The notes under the pieces: model-generated
What the model was told of the DNA's origin: nothing
Seen by the model: only the letters and a program-made list of their open reading frames with translations
Databases searched by the model: none
DNA from: Streptomyces echinatus
Lineage (GTDB): Bacteria; Actinomycetota; Actinomycetes; Streptomycetales; Streptomycetaceae
Assembly: GCF_014203595.1 (NCBI RefSeq)
Contig: NZ_JACHJK010000016.1
Coordinates: forward strand, 62,001 to 126,000
Reading direction: 5' to 3'
Length of the DNA: 64,000 bases
Part shown: one piece after another, positions 24,350 through 32,917 of the stretch
Layout: every line of letters begins with the position of its first letter
How positions within the stretch are numbered: the stretch's first letter is position 1
Position numbers and translations under genes: made by a program

Positions 24350-24661
24350 GCCGTCTCCGCTCCGGCGCCCGCCGCGTTCGCCCTCCCTCGGGCCTCGTGG
24401 CGCCGACGGGCGAGATGGACGGTGAGGCCGGCGGTCATCTCGACCCGGTCCGGGAGACCCCGCGCGATCCGGCTGAACACCTGCTCCCGCTTCGACGTCG
24501 TCTCGGCCTACCTCCTCGTGCCGACTCCGCCTCGACGGCTTCCCGCGGGGCCGGGATCCGCCCTGATGTCCTCTGAAGAATTCGCGTACCTCGACGGAAC
24601 GTTTCGCGTGGACGGCTCCTCTGGAGGGTGACGGATTCCCGAAGTCGCCGCAGGAGGACCC
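24350..24661. other. Intergenic region before the DUF3995-sigma operon
   Basis: About 310 bases with no supported gene. The promoter of the downstream operon must lie here. GGAAC at 24596-24600 resembles the -35 element of ECF sigma promoters, but I find no matching -10 at the right distance. Confidence 0.4.
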
Positions 24662-25114
24662 ATGCCGTATCGGACCGACAGTCCCGCGCCCGTCCGCGCC
24701 GCCACGCTCGTCGCCTCGGTGCTCACCGTGGACGCCCTGCTCCACCTGTACTGGACGACCGGCGCCACCTGGCCGGCGACCGACGACGGGAGCCTGTCCC
24801 GAGCGGTTCTCGGTACGGACGCACCGTTCACACCGCCGGTCCTGCTCCCGCTCGTCGCCCTCCTCCTCACCGCCGCCGCGTTCGTCCTGGCCCACTCCCG
24901 CCGCCCCCGCCACGCGGTCCTCCGCCTCGGCACCCTGGCCGTGGCCGCGGGCCTCTCGCTGCGCGCCCTCGCGGGAATCTACTGGCTGTTCGCCAAGGAG
25001 ACCGGCACCGCCTTCTACTGGCTCAACCTCGCGCTCTACACCCCGCTGTGCGCCGTCCTGGCCGTCGCCGCCCTGCGCGTGGCGCGGTGGAAGGATCAGG
25101 CCCGTGCCCGATGA
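24662..25114 (+). CDS. DUF3995 membrane protein
   Basis: A 150-residue membrane protein with four hydrophobic helices (about 12-28, 58-78, 87-105 and 117-138). The pattern ATLVASVLTVDALLHLYWTT, then RALAGIYWLFAKETGTAFYW matches the DUF3995 family (small four-helix proteins of unknown function). AGGAGG is placed well before the ATG. It overlaps the start of the ECF sigma factor gene by 11 bases, so the two are coupled. That position is often held by an anti-sigma factor, but this protein lacks the zinc-binding HxxxCxxC motif, so a regulatory role is only a possibility. Confidence 0.78.
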   Translation: MPYRTDSPAPVRAATLVASVLTVDALLHLYWTTGATWPATDDGSLSRAVLGTDAPFTPPVLLPLVALLLTAAAFVLAHSRRPRHAVLRLGTLAVAAGLSLRALAGIYWLFAKETGTAFYWLNLALYTPLCAVLAVAALRVARWKDQARAR

Positions 25115-25616
25115 CCGAACCGACGACCGGACGGCCGTGCTGGTGCGAGCCGCCCAGCGTGGCGACACCCTCGCCATGGCCGAACTCCTGGACGTACTCG
25201 CCCCGTACGTGGGTCGTGTGTGCTCGGCCGTCGCCCTGGACCAAGGGGCGGACGCGGCGCAGGAGGCCCTGGTGGCGGTCTTCAAGTCGCTGCGCACACT
25301 GAAGAACCCGGCCGCCCTGCACGGCTGGGTCCGGGCCATCGCCGTGCGCGAGGCGCTCCGCACCGCACATCGCGCCGGCCGCACCGTACCGGCCGATCTC
25401 AGCGCGCTCCCGGCCCGCGGAGACCCCCAGCTCTCCACCGACATCAGGGACGTACTGGACCGGCTCTCCCCCGAACACCGTGCGGTGCTGATGCTGCGTG
25501 ACGTGGAGGGCCTGGACGAGCGCACCGCCGCGGCCCTCCTCGGTGTGCGCACGGGCACCGTCAAGTCGCGACTGCACCGAGCCCGCGACACCTTCCGGAA
25601 GGCGTGGACGTCATGA
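25104..25616 (+). CDS. ECF-type RNA polymerase sigma factor
   Basis: A 170-residue sigma-70 family protein. Region 2 spans about residues 15-80: VGRVCSAVALDQGADAAQEA, then LHGWVRAIAVREALR. Region 4 spans about 110-165: LDRLSPEHRAVLMLRDVEGL, then VRTGTVKSRLHRARDTFRKA. It directs RNA polymerase to a special promoter set. The GTG at 25104 gives a normal N-terminus. It overlaps the DUF3995 gene and the SRPBCC gene (ATGA), forming a three-gene coupled unit. No canonical anti-sigma gene is adjacent, which is unusual for this class. Confidence 0.93.
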   Translation: MPDDRTDDRTAVLVRAAQRGDTLAMAELLDVLAPYVGRVCSAVALDQGADAAQEALVAVFKSLRTLKNPAALHGWVRAIAVREALRTAHRAGRTVPADLSALPARGDPQLSTDIRDVLDRLSPEHRAVLMLRDVEGLDERTAAALLGVRTGTVKSRLHRARDTFRKAWTS

Positions 25617-26065
25617 ACGAACACTGGCCCACCACCGACCTCGACCCCGTGCGCCGCCTGCACGTCCTGGCCGCCGGCATCCGCGGCGCCCACGTGACCG
25701 AGGCGCACGTCGACGCACCCTTCGAGCGGGTCTGGTCCCTGCTGGGCGACCTGGAGGGCGGGTTCGGACAGGTGGTGACCGACATGGAGCGGCTCCGGGT
25801 CGTCCGCCGGCAGGGCGAGCGCGTCGAGGCGCTGGCGCGCAGCAGGTATGGGATGCGGGCCCGGCTGCGCGGGGTGCAGCGGCCGGGCTGGTGCTGGCTG
25901 CAGAGCCGGTTCCTGCTGATCGGTGTGGCGGCGGCGCCCGAAGGACCGGGTACGCGGGTGGCGTTCACCGGCGGCGTGCGGCTGCCGTCCCGCGCCGCCC
26001 TGGTCCCCCTGGGCGTACGCCGGGAGGGCGGCCGCAGCGTGCGGAACCTGACGGCCCTGCTGTGA
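25613..26065 (+). CDS. SRPBCC-like (polyketide cyclase/START fold) protein
   Basis: A 150-residue protein whose ATG at 25613 overlaps the sigma-factor stop (ATGA). The segment VTEAHVDAPFERVWSLLGDL near residue 30 is the typical first strand-helix opening of the SRPBCC/Bet v1 fold. This is followed by alternating hydrophobic strands and GPGTRVAFTGGVRLPSRAAL near residue 120. These proteins bind hydrophobic ligands or act in cyclisation or stress responses. Coupling to an ECF sigma factor suggests ligand sensing or a stress role, but this is inference. No catalytic residues can be named. Confidence 0.75.
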   Translation: MNEHWPTTDLDPVRRLHVLAAGIRGAHVTEAHVDAPFERVWSLLGDLEGGFGQVVTDMERLRVVRRQGERVEALARSRYGMRARLRGVQRPGWCWLQSRFLLIGVAAAPEGPGTRVAFTGGVRLPSRAALVPLGVRREGGRSVRNLTALL

Positions 26066-26312
26066 ACCGGACAGCGACCTTGCTCCTCGATGAGCGCGGT
26101 GGGTCACCGGCAGCCGGCGCGGCGCGCTCCCGGAGAGCTTCCCTCGGGCTTGCGGGAGGTCATGTGCGGTGCCGCCCGGGCGGAATCCGGCATTCTGCAC
26201 CCTGTTGCAAAATCACCGGGACAGACGTGCGAAGATCCGGACAATGAAGCGAGCGCGGCCCACACCCTTGCCGGGCGCGCCGCCTGGTTCCGCATCCCTC
26301 ATGGAGTCCTAC

Positions 26313-27215
26313 GTGACCCGGTCCTCCCCGCGTGCACGCGCGTCGTCGCGTCTCGTCACTTCGGCGATCTCCGTCGCCCTGGTCGGCGCCACCGCCGGCA
26401 CCGCCCTGGCCGACACCGCCGCGACGACCGGTCCGGCGGAAGACGTCGCCCGGAGCGCCGCGGCGGCCGGTCAGCACAGGCCCACCCCCGCGGCGCCCGA
26501 CTTCTTCCTGTCCGGGATCCTGCCGTCGGGCCAGATGTACGTGTACATGCGCGACGGGAAGGGCGGCTTCGATGCCCCGTCGGGCGGCTACCAGTGGCCG
26601 CACTTCAGGCTCGGGGTGTCGATCGACCCTGATCTGACGGGTTACCAGGACGGCGCGTACCACGTCATGGACGACGGCACGCTGAATCTCTGGCGCTACG
26701 GCCGCCTCAAGAAGGTGGCCACCGGCTGGGGCCGGTACAACGTCGCCTTCTCCCCCGGCACCCTGGGCGGTGCCAAGCACCCCGACCTGCTGGCCCGCGA
26801 CAAGCAGGGCATCCTCTGGCGCTTCCAGACCAGGGCGGGCGGCTCACTGGCACCGCGCGTCAAGGTCGGCTCCGGCTGGGACCGGTTCACCCAGATCGCC
26901 GGCCAGGGCGACCTCTCCGGCGACCGCAGGCCGGACATCGTCGCCCGCGACAGGCAGGGCGCCCTCTGGCTCTACAAGGGCACGGGCGATCCACGCAAGC
27001 CGTTCGCCTCCGGTGTGAAGGTGAGTTCCGGCTGGAACCGGTTCAACAAGCTGGTGGCCACCGGTGATGTCGACGCCGATGGCCACAGCGACCTGCTCGC
27101 CCGGGATTCCCAGGGCGCCCTGTGGCTGTACAAGGGGACGGGCAGGGCGGCCGCGCCCTTCAAGGCCCGAACCAAGGTCGGCACCGGCTTCAACCAGTAC
27201 CGCGACCTCTTCTGA
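26313..27215 (+). CDS. Secreted FG-GAP/VCBS repeat protein
   Basis: A 300-residue exported protein. The GTG at 26313 has GGAG at normal spacing; an ATG at 26301 lacks a ribosome site. A signal peptide runs to about residue 29 (SAISVALVGATAGTALA). The second half carries at least three FG-GAP/VCBS units with a DxxxDxxxRDxQGxLWxY pattern, for example DLSGDRRPDIVARDRQGALW and DVDADGHSDLLARDSQGALW. These are partial beta-propeller blades with calcium-binding Asp loops. A unique region of about 90 residues precedes them. The function is unknown. A second FG-GAP protein of different architecture is encoded at 29374-30600. Confidence 0.83.
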   Translation: MTRSSPRARASSRLVTSAISVALVGATAGTALADTAATTGPAEDVARSAAAAGQHRPTPAAPDFFLSGILPSGQMYVYMRDGKGGFDAPSGGYQWPHFRLGVSIDPDLTGYQDGAYHVMDDGTLNLWRYGRLKKVATGWGRYNVAFSPGTLGGAKHPDLLARDKQGILWRFQTRAGGSLAPRVKVGSGWDRFTQIAGQGDLSGDRRPDIVARDRQGALWLYKGTGDPRKPFASGVKVSSGWNRFNKLVATGDVDADGHSDLLARDSQGALWLYKGTGRAAAPFKARTKVGTGFNQYRDLF

Positions 27216-27343
27216 CGCCCCGTGCGGCGGCCCGGCACCGACCGAACGGTGCGGCGGCGACGTCCGTCAGACTTGGAGGGCGGCCACTTGTGACACGCAG
27301 CGCCTCACGCACGGAGCACGCGCTGTACGCGATTCGTGGCGTT

Positions 27344-27372
27344 CCGTGACGCACGGCACCCGTGCGTCACGG
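27344..27372. terminator. Hairpin terminator between convergent genes
   Basis: A perfect 13-bp stem (27344-27356 with 27360-27372) and 3-base loop lie between the convergent stops at 27215 and 27394. It can serve both strands. Confidence 0.8.
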
Positions 27373-27393
27373 CCGACGCGTACAGTGGCGGAG

Positions 27394-27987
27394 CTACTTG
27401 TCCGATATGTCGATGTGCATGTTGAACTTGACGCCGTTGATCTTCACCAGCAGGTTTCCCTGCACCTTCCGCTTGGCCAGGGTGCCGCCGACGTTGCCCT
27501 TTCCCTCGGCAGCCTTGTCCTGGGGCTCGAAGGAGTGGAAGTTCGTGTAGACGCCGCCCGCGCCCAGCTTGCCCGCCGCCTTCCACTCCTCGCGCAGCTC
27601 GGCATACGCCGTCGAGTGCATCGGCTTCCCACCGAGGCCGAGGTCGACCCGCTCGCCGGCCACATAGGCGCCCCGGCACTGCTTCAGGATCGTGAGCACC
27701 AGGGAGTCCTTGAGCGAGTAGTGCGTCTCGATCGCCGCGATCAGCCCGGACGGATCGTTGTCGACCACGCCCTGACGAGCGGTCCTGGCCCCCGCCTTCA
27801 CCATGGCCGAACGGTCCTCGTCGATGGTGCCGTAGGCCACGGTGAGACCCTTGCCCTTGTCGCGGGCGATCCTGATCGTCGTCGCCCAGTCCTCCGGCGT
27901 GATCCATTCGGCATCGAAGCCGATCGAATCGCAGTACTCCCGCAGGGCCTTGTCGGCTTCCTCGTCTGTCTGCGCGTATTTCGGCAC
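27394..27987 (-). CDS. Hypothetical protein
   Basis: A 197-residue soluble protein of unknown function. The GTG at 27987 follows a GAGGGGGGAAC stretch and starts VPKYAQTDEEADKALREYCD; the longer frame upstream has no ribosome site. The sequence is hydrophilic, rich in Lys, Asp and Gly, with no signal peptide or membrane helix. The segment IRIARDKGKGLTVAYGTIDE near residue 45 and the C-terminal LLVKINGVKFNMHIDISDK suggest a mixed alpha/beta fold ending in beta strands. It is alone on its strand and ends at a bidirectional terminator, so context is silent. Confidence 0.72.
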   Translation of the reverse strand: MPKYAQTDEEADKALREYCDSIGFDAEWITPEDWATTIRIARDKGKGLTVAYGTIDEDRSAMVKAGARTARQGVVDNDPSGLIAAIETHYSLKDSLVLTILKQCRGAYVAGERVDLGLGGKPMHSTAYAELREEWKAAGKLGAGGVYTNFHSFEPQDKAAEGKGNVGGTLAKRKVQGNLLVKINGVKFNMHIDISDK

Positions 27988-28114
27988 GGCTGTTCCCCCC
28001 TCTGTCAGCGACGGAAGGGCTACAACCTGGCATGCCGGCCGGGGGTTGTCACCCCCGGTGTACCAAGGTCGGGACACCGGGCGCCTGCTGCGACGAATGT
28101 GGTGCCGCAGACCG

Positions 28115-28555
28115 CTACTTGCCTTCCAGCGCCGTCACAAGCTGGGGCAGGCCGCCGCCGGCCACGATGAGAGCCAGGTGGTCGTGGAAGTCCCTGCTGT
28201 GGACGATCAGGCCCTCGCGGACCCGCAGCACCTGGATGTTCGCGGCTTCGAACGTCCGGCCGGTGATCCGGTGGTGCACCTGGTAGTCCCACTCGGCGAC
28301 GACCACTTCGGGATCGTCGGTCTCCCGGACCACCACGTTCTTCGCCCGAAGTTCCATGGGCGAACGCGTGGCGGCTTCCGTGAACCGCCCCGCGAGCGCG
28401 GCCCTCCCCTCGATCCGCCGCGGCCCGACCGGCTCGAAGGCGGTCTCCACCACGGCGTCCTCGGAGTAGAGCTCGGCCAGCTCAGTGAACCGCCCCTCCG
28501 TGATGCCCTCCAGCAGCTTGAGGAAGACCTCGCGCGCAGACATGGTTTCGGACAT
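28115..28555 (-). CDS. SnoaL-like/nuclear transport factor 2-like protein
   Basis: A 146-residue NTF2-fold protein. SAREVFLKLLEGITEGRFTE near residue 6, then LYSEDAVVETAFEP and GRAALAGRFTEA match the conserved start of SnoaL-like proteins, and the strand VVAEWDYQVHHRITGRTFEA is also typical. These act as small-molecule isomerases, cyclases or hydrolases, or bind ligands. The gene is divergent from a TetR regulator at 28669, and a duplicated 16-bp motif lies between them, so TetR repression is likely. The substrate is unknown. Confidence 0.86.
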   Translation of the reverse strand: MSETMSAREVFLKLLEGITEGRFTELAELYSEDAVVETAFEPVGPRRIEGRAALAGRFTEAATRSPMELRAKNVVVRETDDPEVVVAEWDYQVHHRITGRTFEAANIQVLRVREGLIVHSRDFHDHLALIVAGGGLPQLVTALEGK

Positions 28556-28586
28556 GATCGACCCCCATCGGACATGCCACTAGAAT

Positions 28587-28629
28587 CGGACTAGCGACTC
28601 CGTTTGAACGATACGGACTGGACACTCCG
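28587..28629. promoter_or_regulatory. Duplicated 16-bp operator-like motif between SnoaL and TetR genes
   Basis: Two copies of CGGACTxGxxACTCCG occur at 28587-28602 and 28614-28629, 27 bases apart. Each is an imperfect inverted repeat with CGGA/TCCG ends. Their position between two divergent genes, 40 bases from the TetR start, suggests an autoregulatory TetR operator that also controls the SnoaL-like gene. Confidence 0.5.
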
Positions 28630-28668
28630 GTTGTCCATGGACGGGTCCGCCTCGCACGGAGAGGGCAG

Positions 28669-29250
28669 ATGAGCGGGATGAGCGGTGCTGCGGAGCGACC
28701 GTTGCGGGCGGACGCGGCCCGCAACCGGGCCAAGCTGCTGGACATCGCCACGGAGGTGTTCACCACCCGTGGCATCGGCGTGCCGACGGAGGAGATCGCC
28801 CGCGCCGCCGGCGTCGGGGTCGGCACGCTCTTCCGGCACTTCCCGACCAAGGAGGCGCTGCTGGAGGCGGTCATGGTGCGCAGGCTGGAGACGATCACGG
28901 CCGAGACCGCACAGCTGGCCGCCGAGGCCGACCCCGCCGAGGCCTTCTTCGGCTGCTTCCGCCTGGTGGTCGAACAGTCCGCGGGCAAGGAGGAGTTCAC
29001 CAGGGCGCTCGCCGCGGCCGGGGTGGACGTCCACGCGTCGTTGCAGGAGTTGACCACGACGATGCGGGCCCAGCTGACCGGACTCCTGGCCGCGGCACAG
29101 CGGGCCGGTGCCGTCCGCCCCGAGCTGGGCCTGCCGGAACTGATCGCGCTGATCGTCGGCACCGGCACGGCGACGGAGCAGCTCGCCACGGACCCGACGG
29201 CCCGACAGCGGGTCTTCGACGTGGTGTTCGCCGGGCTCCGGCCACACTGA
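28669..29250 (+). CDS. TetR/AcrR family transcriptional regulator
   Basis: A 193-residue repressor. The N-terminal helix-turn-helix lies at about residues 17-65: AARNRAKLLDIATEVFTTRG, then EEIARAAGVGVGTLFRHFPT. The C-terminal part is an alpha-helical ligand-binding and dimerisation domain (LATDPTARQRVFDVVFAGL). The ATG at 28669 follows GGAGAGGGC. It is divergent from the SnoaL-like gene and likely represses it and itself through the duplicated motif between them. The ligand is unknown. Confidence 0.92.
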   Translation: MSGMSGAAERPLRADAARNRAKLLDIATEVFTTRGIGVPTEEIARAAGVGVGTLFRHFPTKEALLEAVMVRRLETITAETAQLAAEADPAEAFFGCFRLVVEQSAGKEEFTRALAAAGVDVHASLQELTTTMRAQLTGLLAAAQRAGAVRPELGLPELIALIVGTGTATEQLATDPTARQRVFDVVFAGLRPH

Positions 29251-29373
29251 CCCGCCCGCGCCCCCGCGCCTCACCGCCCGGCGGAGGAACCGTGCACGGA
29301 TGTGCAGCGGGACGGGCCTCCACCGGGGCGGAGACCGGTCCCGCTGTCACGCCCTGAGCCTTCGGGCAGAGGA

Positions 29374-30600
29374 CTAGGCGAGGCCGTTGAGGCCCCACCA
29401 CTCGCCGTCGGTCCGCTCGCCGGCCGCCAGCGTGCCGGTGTTCCGGCCCAGGTACTTGATCAGCCAGCCGGGGTTGCCTACGTAGCCGTCGATCGCGTAC
29501 TTCTCATTGGTCACCGTGGCGAGGTCGGGACGCCCGTCGCCGGAGAAGTCGCCGACCGAGATCAGGTTCGCCATGGCGTTCCAGCCGCCGGAGCCGACCA
29601 GCTTGCGGGTGCCGAACTTGCCGGTCGTGGTGCCGGGGTAGAGCCACAGCTTGCCGGTGGCCGCCTCGCGGGCGTACAGGTCGGCACGGCCGTCGCCGCT
29701 CACGTCGCCCATGCCGACGAGGGCGTTCATGCTGTTCCAGCCGCCCGACCCGATCAGCCTGCGGGAGCCGAGCGTGCCGGTCGTGGTGCCCGGGTAGAGC
29801 CACAGCTTGCCCGTGGACTTCTCGACCGCGAGCAGGTCGGAGCGGCCGTCACCGGTCAGGTCACCGAAGGCGGTGATCTTGCTCATGCTGTTCCAGCCGC
29901 CCGCGCCGATCAGCCGGCGGCTGCCCAGGGAGCCGGTGCCGGTGCCCGGGTAGAGCCACAGCTTGCCGGTGGCGGCCTCGCGGGTGACGAGGTCCTCGCG
30001 CCCGTCGCGGCTGAGGTCACCGTGCCGGGTGAGGGTGTTCATGCCGTTGAAGCCGCTGCCGATGAGCCGGCCGGTGCCGGTGCCCGGGGTGAACCACAGC
30101 CGCCCCGCGTCGTCGCGGGCGATGACGTCCGCCCGGCGGTCCCCGTTCATGTCCCCGAAGCCCTGGGCCTTCGGGGCGATCTCGGAGTACCAGCCCGGGT
30201 AGGCGGTCTGGCCGCACTCACGCTCGGTGTGGACGAACTTGATCGAGCTGGTGGTCGCGTCAGGGCCCGAGCTGTACTCCCCCGCCGAGTTCGGGTCCTG
30301 GGCGAAGTAGCCGCCCCACGGCGAGTAGTTCTTGTCCTCGTAGACGCAGGCGAACACCTTCGTACGGTTCACGTACGAGCGGATCTTGTTGTCCCAGGCA
30401 CCCAGGTCCGCGACGCTCTTGCTGGTCTTCCACATCGAACCGGTGGCGCTCTCGCCCGACCAGCCGCAGAAGTAGCCGGCCGGGCAGTCGTACGAACTCG
30501 CCGCCGCCGGCGTGGCGTTCACGACACCGAGACCGAGACCGGTGCCGGTGAGCACGAGGCCGGCGAATGCCGCCGCGCCTCGGGTCAAACGATTCTGCAT
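29374..30600 (-). CDS. Secreted peptidase-inhibitor-I36-like and FG-GAP repeat protein
   Basis: A 408-residue exported protein with a signal peptide to about residue 34. Residues about 36-130 resemble the peptidase inhibitor family I36 (SMPI-like) domain: YDCPAGYFCGWSGESATG, then KVFACVYEDKNYSPWGG, with paired Cys. Residues about 150-400 carry several FG-GAP/VCBS repeats with the recurring pattern TGKLWLYPGT..G..GSRRLIG.GGWNSM and DxxGDGRxDL loops. The repeats should form a beta-propeller with calcium sites. It may inhibit a protease or bind a surface polymer outside the cell. Its repeat DNA is also locally repetitive. Confidence 0.85.
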   Translation of the reverse strand: MQNRLTRGAAAFAGLVLTGTGLGLGVVNATPAAASSYDCPAGYFCGWSGESATGSMWKTSKSVADLGAWDNKIRSYVNRTKVFACVYEDKNYSPWGGYFAQDPNSAGEYSSGPDATTSSIKFVHTERECGQTAYPGWYSEIAPKAQGFGDMNGDRRADVIARDDAGRLWFTPGTGTGRLIGSGFNGMNTLTRHGDLSRDGREDLVTREAATGKLWLYPGTGTGSLGSRRLIGAGGWNSMSKITAFGDLTGDGRSDLLAVEKSTGKLWLYPGTTTGTLGSRRLIGSGGWNSMNALVGMGDVSGDGRADLYAREAATGKLWLYPGTTTGKFGTRKLVGSGGWNAMANLISVGDFSGDGRPDLATVTNEKYAIDGYVGNPGWLIKYLGRNTGTLAAGERTDGEWWGLNGLA

Positions 30601-30806
30601 GTGCTGCGTTCCCCTCCATGTCCTGCGCGGCCGCGGCCCTTCCCCTCAGCACCCCGGATTCCCGGGACTTCCCGGACCGTCACTGCCGGTCCCAGGCGGC
30701 CTTTCGACGCGAGTCAGGTGATCGTAGAACACGGCCGGACCGTCCGCCTCGGACCACAACGGTGGGCTTGGCGGTGCCGACCCGATGAGGCGCGGTCGGC
30801 GCGGAA

Positions 30807-31310
30807 TCAGCGACCGGTCGTGCCGTCGACGAGTTCGCGGAGGATGTCAGCGTGGCCCGCGTGACGGCCGGTCTCCTCGATCATGTGGGTGAGTGCCCAG
30901 CGGACGCTGGGAGCGGGGCGGTCCGACCGAGGCCGGGGAACCGGTGCGCCCAGATCGGCGCACCCGTCGAGAACGACGTTCGCCTGCCGGACCGCGTTCC
31001 GGTAGCGGGCGACGACCTCGGCCACGCTGTCCGTCGGTGCGGCCTGGAACGTCGCCTGCCAGTCGGTGACGTCGTCTCCGAGGAACATCGAACGCTCGAC
31101 GAACGTCAGGTGGTTGAGCAGGCCGAGCGGGTTCGTGCCGGAGGGCACCGCTGCTGTGCGCACCTGCGGTTCGGGGGCGCCTTCGGTCTTGGCGGCGATC
31201 GAGGTCCGCAGGTAGTCGAGGAACCCGCGCAGGGTCTCCGTCTCGTCGCCACCGGTCCGGGGCGGCGGAGTGTCGCGGCGGCGGTCGCGCCGCCGCGTGG
31301 TGCTGGGCAT
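30807..31310 (-). CDS. DinB family (DUF664-type) protein
   Basis: A 167-residue four-helix-bundle protein of the DinB/DUF664 group. The opening helix ETLRGFLDYLRTSIAAKTEG, then NPLGLLNHLTFVERSMFLGD near residue 68 and MIEETGRHAGHADILRELVD near the end carry the three His positions of the metal site (H in NHLTFVE, H and H in RHAGHAD). In actinobacteria such proteins are linked to mycothiol-dependent detoxification, but many have no known substrate. The first 22 residues are basic and probably disordered. The same reading frame stays open for 112 codons upstream without an ATG or GTG. Confidence 0.85.
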   Translation of the reverse strand: MPSTTRRRDRRRDTPPPRTGGDETETLRGFLDYLRTSIAAKTEGAPEPQVRTAAVPSGTNPLGLLNHLTFVERSMFLGDDVTDWQATFQAAPTDSVAEVVARYRNAVRQANVVLDGCADLGAPVPRPRSDRPAPSVRWALTHMIEETGRHAGHADILRELVDGTTGR

Positions 31311-31646
31311 CGTGGTCTCCCTTCCTTTGTCGGGGGCGGGCGCCGGCCGCCCTGTCAGGCGGTCGTCGGGGGGCGGGCGCCGGCCCCTGGGCCAGGCGGT
31401 GCGGCGGATGACGAGGATGTGGTCGGTGACCTCGGCGGTGCGCCCGTCCGGTCCGGTCGCGGTCCGGACGGATGCGTCGGCCCGCTCAACCGTCCATGTC
31501 CGCGGGGCCAGGCCGATCCCCGCGGCAGCGCCGACGGTGGCGCGGTGGAACTCCTCATGCCGTTCGGGCTGCAGGGGGTACGTACGCTCTCGCGGCGAGC
31601 CGCGGGCCGTGCCCGGCTGGGCCTCGCGAGGCGGTGCACGGCGCCG
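31311..31646 (-). other. Start-less open frame in phase with the DinB gene
   Basis: This frame is open for 112 codons and runs directly into the DinB frame, but it has no ATG or GTG. It reads like protein, for example RTYPLQPERHEEFHRATVG and AEVTDHILVIRRTAW. It may be the decayed 3' part of another gene, or the DinB gene may have a longer ancestral form. No family is recognised. Confidence 0.35.
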
Positions 31647-31761
31647 CTACGCCCCGGTGCGGTGCCGGCCGGTCGCACCGGGGCGTGCGCTGTCACCGTT
31701 CGTTTTGCCGGAACGGCAACAGAGGTGGCGTGCCGGGGACGTACCGGGCGACGGTGGAGCC

Positions 31762-32451
31762 GTGACCGACGACATCGCAGCAGCAGCGCACTCATCCGAC
31801 ATCCCCTTCTCCCCCGACGGATACGTCGGGGATCCCGCGGTGCGGGCCGATTGGGACAACCGCTACGCCGACCGGCAACGGCTGTGGAGCGGCCGGCCCA
31901 ACGGTGCGCTCGTGGCCGAGGTCGCCGGGCTCACCCCCGGGCGCGTGCTCGACGTGGGCTGCGGTGAGGGCGCGGACGCCGTCTGGCTCGCGCGTACCGG
32001 CTGGGAGGTGACCGCGCTCGATGTCTCGGGCGTCGCACTGGAGCGGGCGGCCGGGCACGCCCGGGACGCCGGCGTCACCGTGAACTGGGTCCATGCCGCA
32101 CTGACGGAGGCGGCGACGGCACCGGCCTCCTTCGACCTGGTCTCCGCCCAGTACCCGGCCCTGCTGCGCACCCCCGACGCCGCGGCCGAGCGTGCGCTGC
32201 TCGGTGCCGTCGCACCGGGTGGTGTGCTGCTGCTCGTGCACCACGCGGGAATGGAGACCCAGCAGGCACACGACAACGGCTTCGACCCGGCCGACTACGT
32301 CTGGCCCTCCATGGTCGCCGCCCTCCTCGACGACGACTGGGTGGTGGAGGTGGACGAGCAGCGACCGCGCGTGGCACCCGACGGCGGCGCGGGCGCGCAC
32401 CACACCGACGACCTGGTGCTGCGCGCCCGCCGACTGCGCGGGGGCCGCTGA
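31762..32451 (+). CDS. Class I SAM-dependent methyltransferase
   Basis: A 229-residue cytoplasmic methyltransferase. Motif I is GRVLDVGCGEGADAVWLA near residue 55, followed by GWEVTALDVSGVALERA (motif II acidic residue). The upstream segment WDNRYADRQRLWSGRPNGAL is typical of the TehB/tellurite-resistance-like and Methyltransf_25 groups. The GTG at 31762 is preceded by GGTGGAG. It probably methylates a small molecule; the substrate cannot be predicted. The gene stands alone, divergent from the DinB gene across about 450 bases. Confidence 0.85.
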   Translation: MTDDIAAAAHSSDIPFSPDGYVGDPAVRADWDNRYADRQRLWSGRPNGALVAEVAGLTPGRVLDVGCGEGADAVWLARTGWEVTALDVSGVALERAAGHARDAGVTVNWVHAALTEAATAPASFDLVSAQYPALLRTPDAAAERALLGAVAPGGVLLLVHHAGMETQQAHDNGFDPADYVWPSMVAALLDDDWVVEVDEQRPRVAPDGGAGAHHTDDLVLRARRLRGGR

Positions 32452-32917
32452 CCTCGCGTCCGGCCAGGCGGAGTAGACGCTCCCCCAGCTCGACGAGGGC
32501 CGCGCGGCGCTGGACGCCCCCCACACACGGCCTCACCGGCAGGCCGCCGACTCCCTCGGGCCGGCCCCCGCACGAGTGCGGAGAGCCGATTCGAGCGTCT
32601 GGAGCGCGACCCCGCCGGCCACCGCCACCCCGGGAGCCACGTGCGGGGTGGTGCGTAGCGAATGCCGGATCGACCCGTTGCCACGAAACCAGCGAGCAGG
32701 GTGAGGAACAGGGACGCCAGCCAGGGCCGGGAGACCGGTAAGCCGTCATGGTTCCGGCACCGCGCGCGGCGGCCGTGCCACCGGCCCCGGCGATGACCCG
32801 CTGCACGGAGCAGCAGGTGCCGAACCGCGACATTCCAGAAGTCGTGGTCCAGGGAAACGGCGGCGGCAGTGATCGGCCCCGCTGCCTGCCCGCACGCGCC
32901 CTACAGGGGGGCTCTCA
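32452..32917. other. Intergenic region without a supported gene
   Basis: About 465 bases between the methyltransferase and the LecA-like gene. Several frames are open because of the high G/C content, but none shows a family match or a convincing ribosome site. It probably holds the promoter of the LecA-like gene; no boxes are clear. Confidence 0.5.

Noticed and set aside
24596..24640. ECF-type autoregulatory promoter upstream of the DUF3995-sigma operon
   Set aside because: GGAAC is present, but no CGTT- or GTC-like -10 element lies at 16-17 bases.
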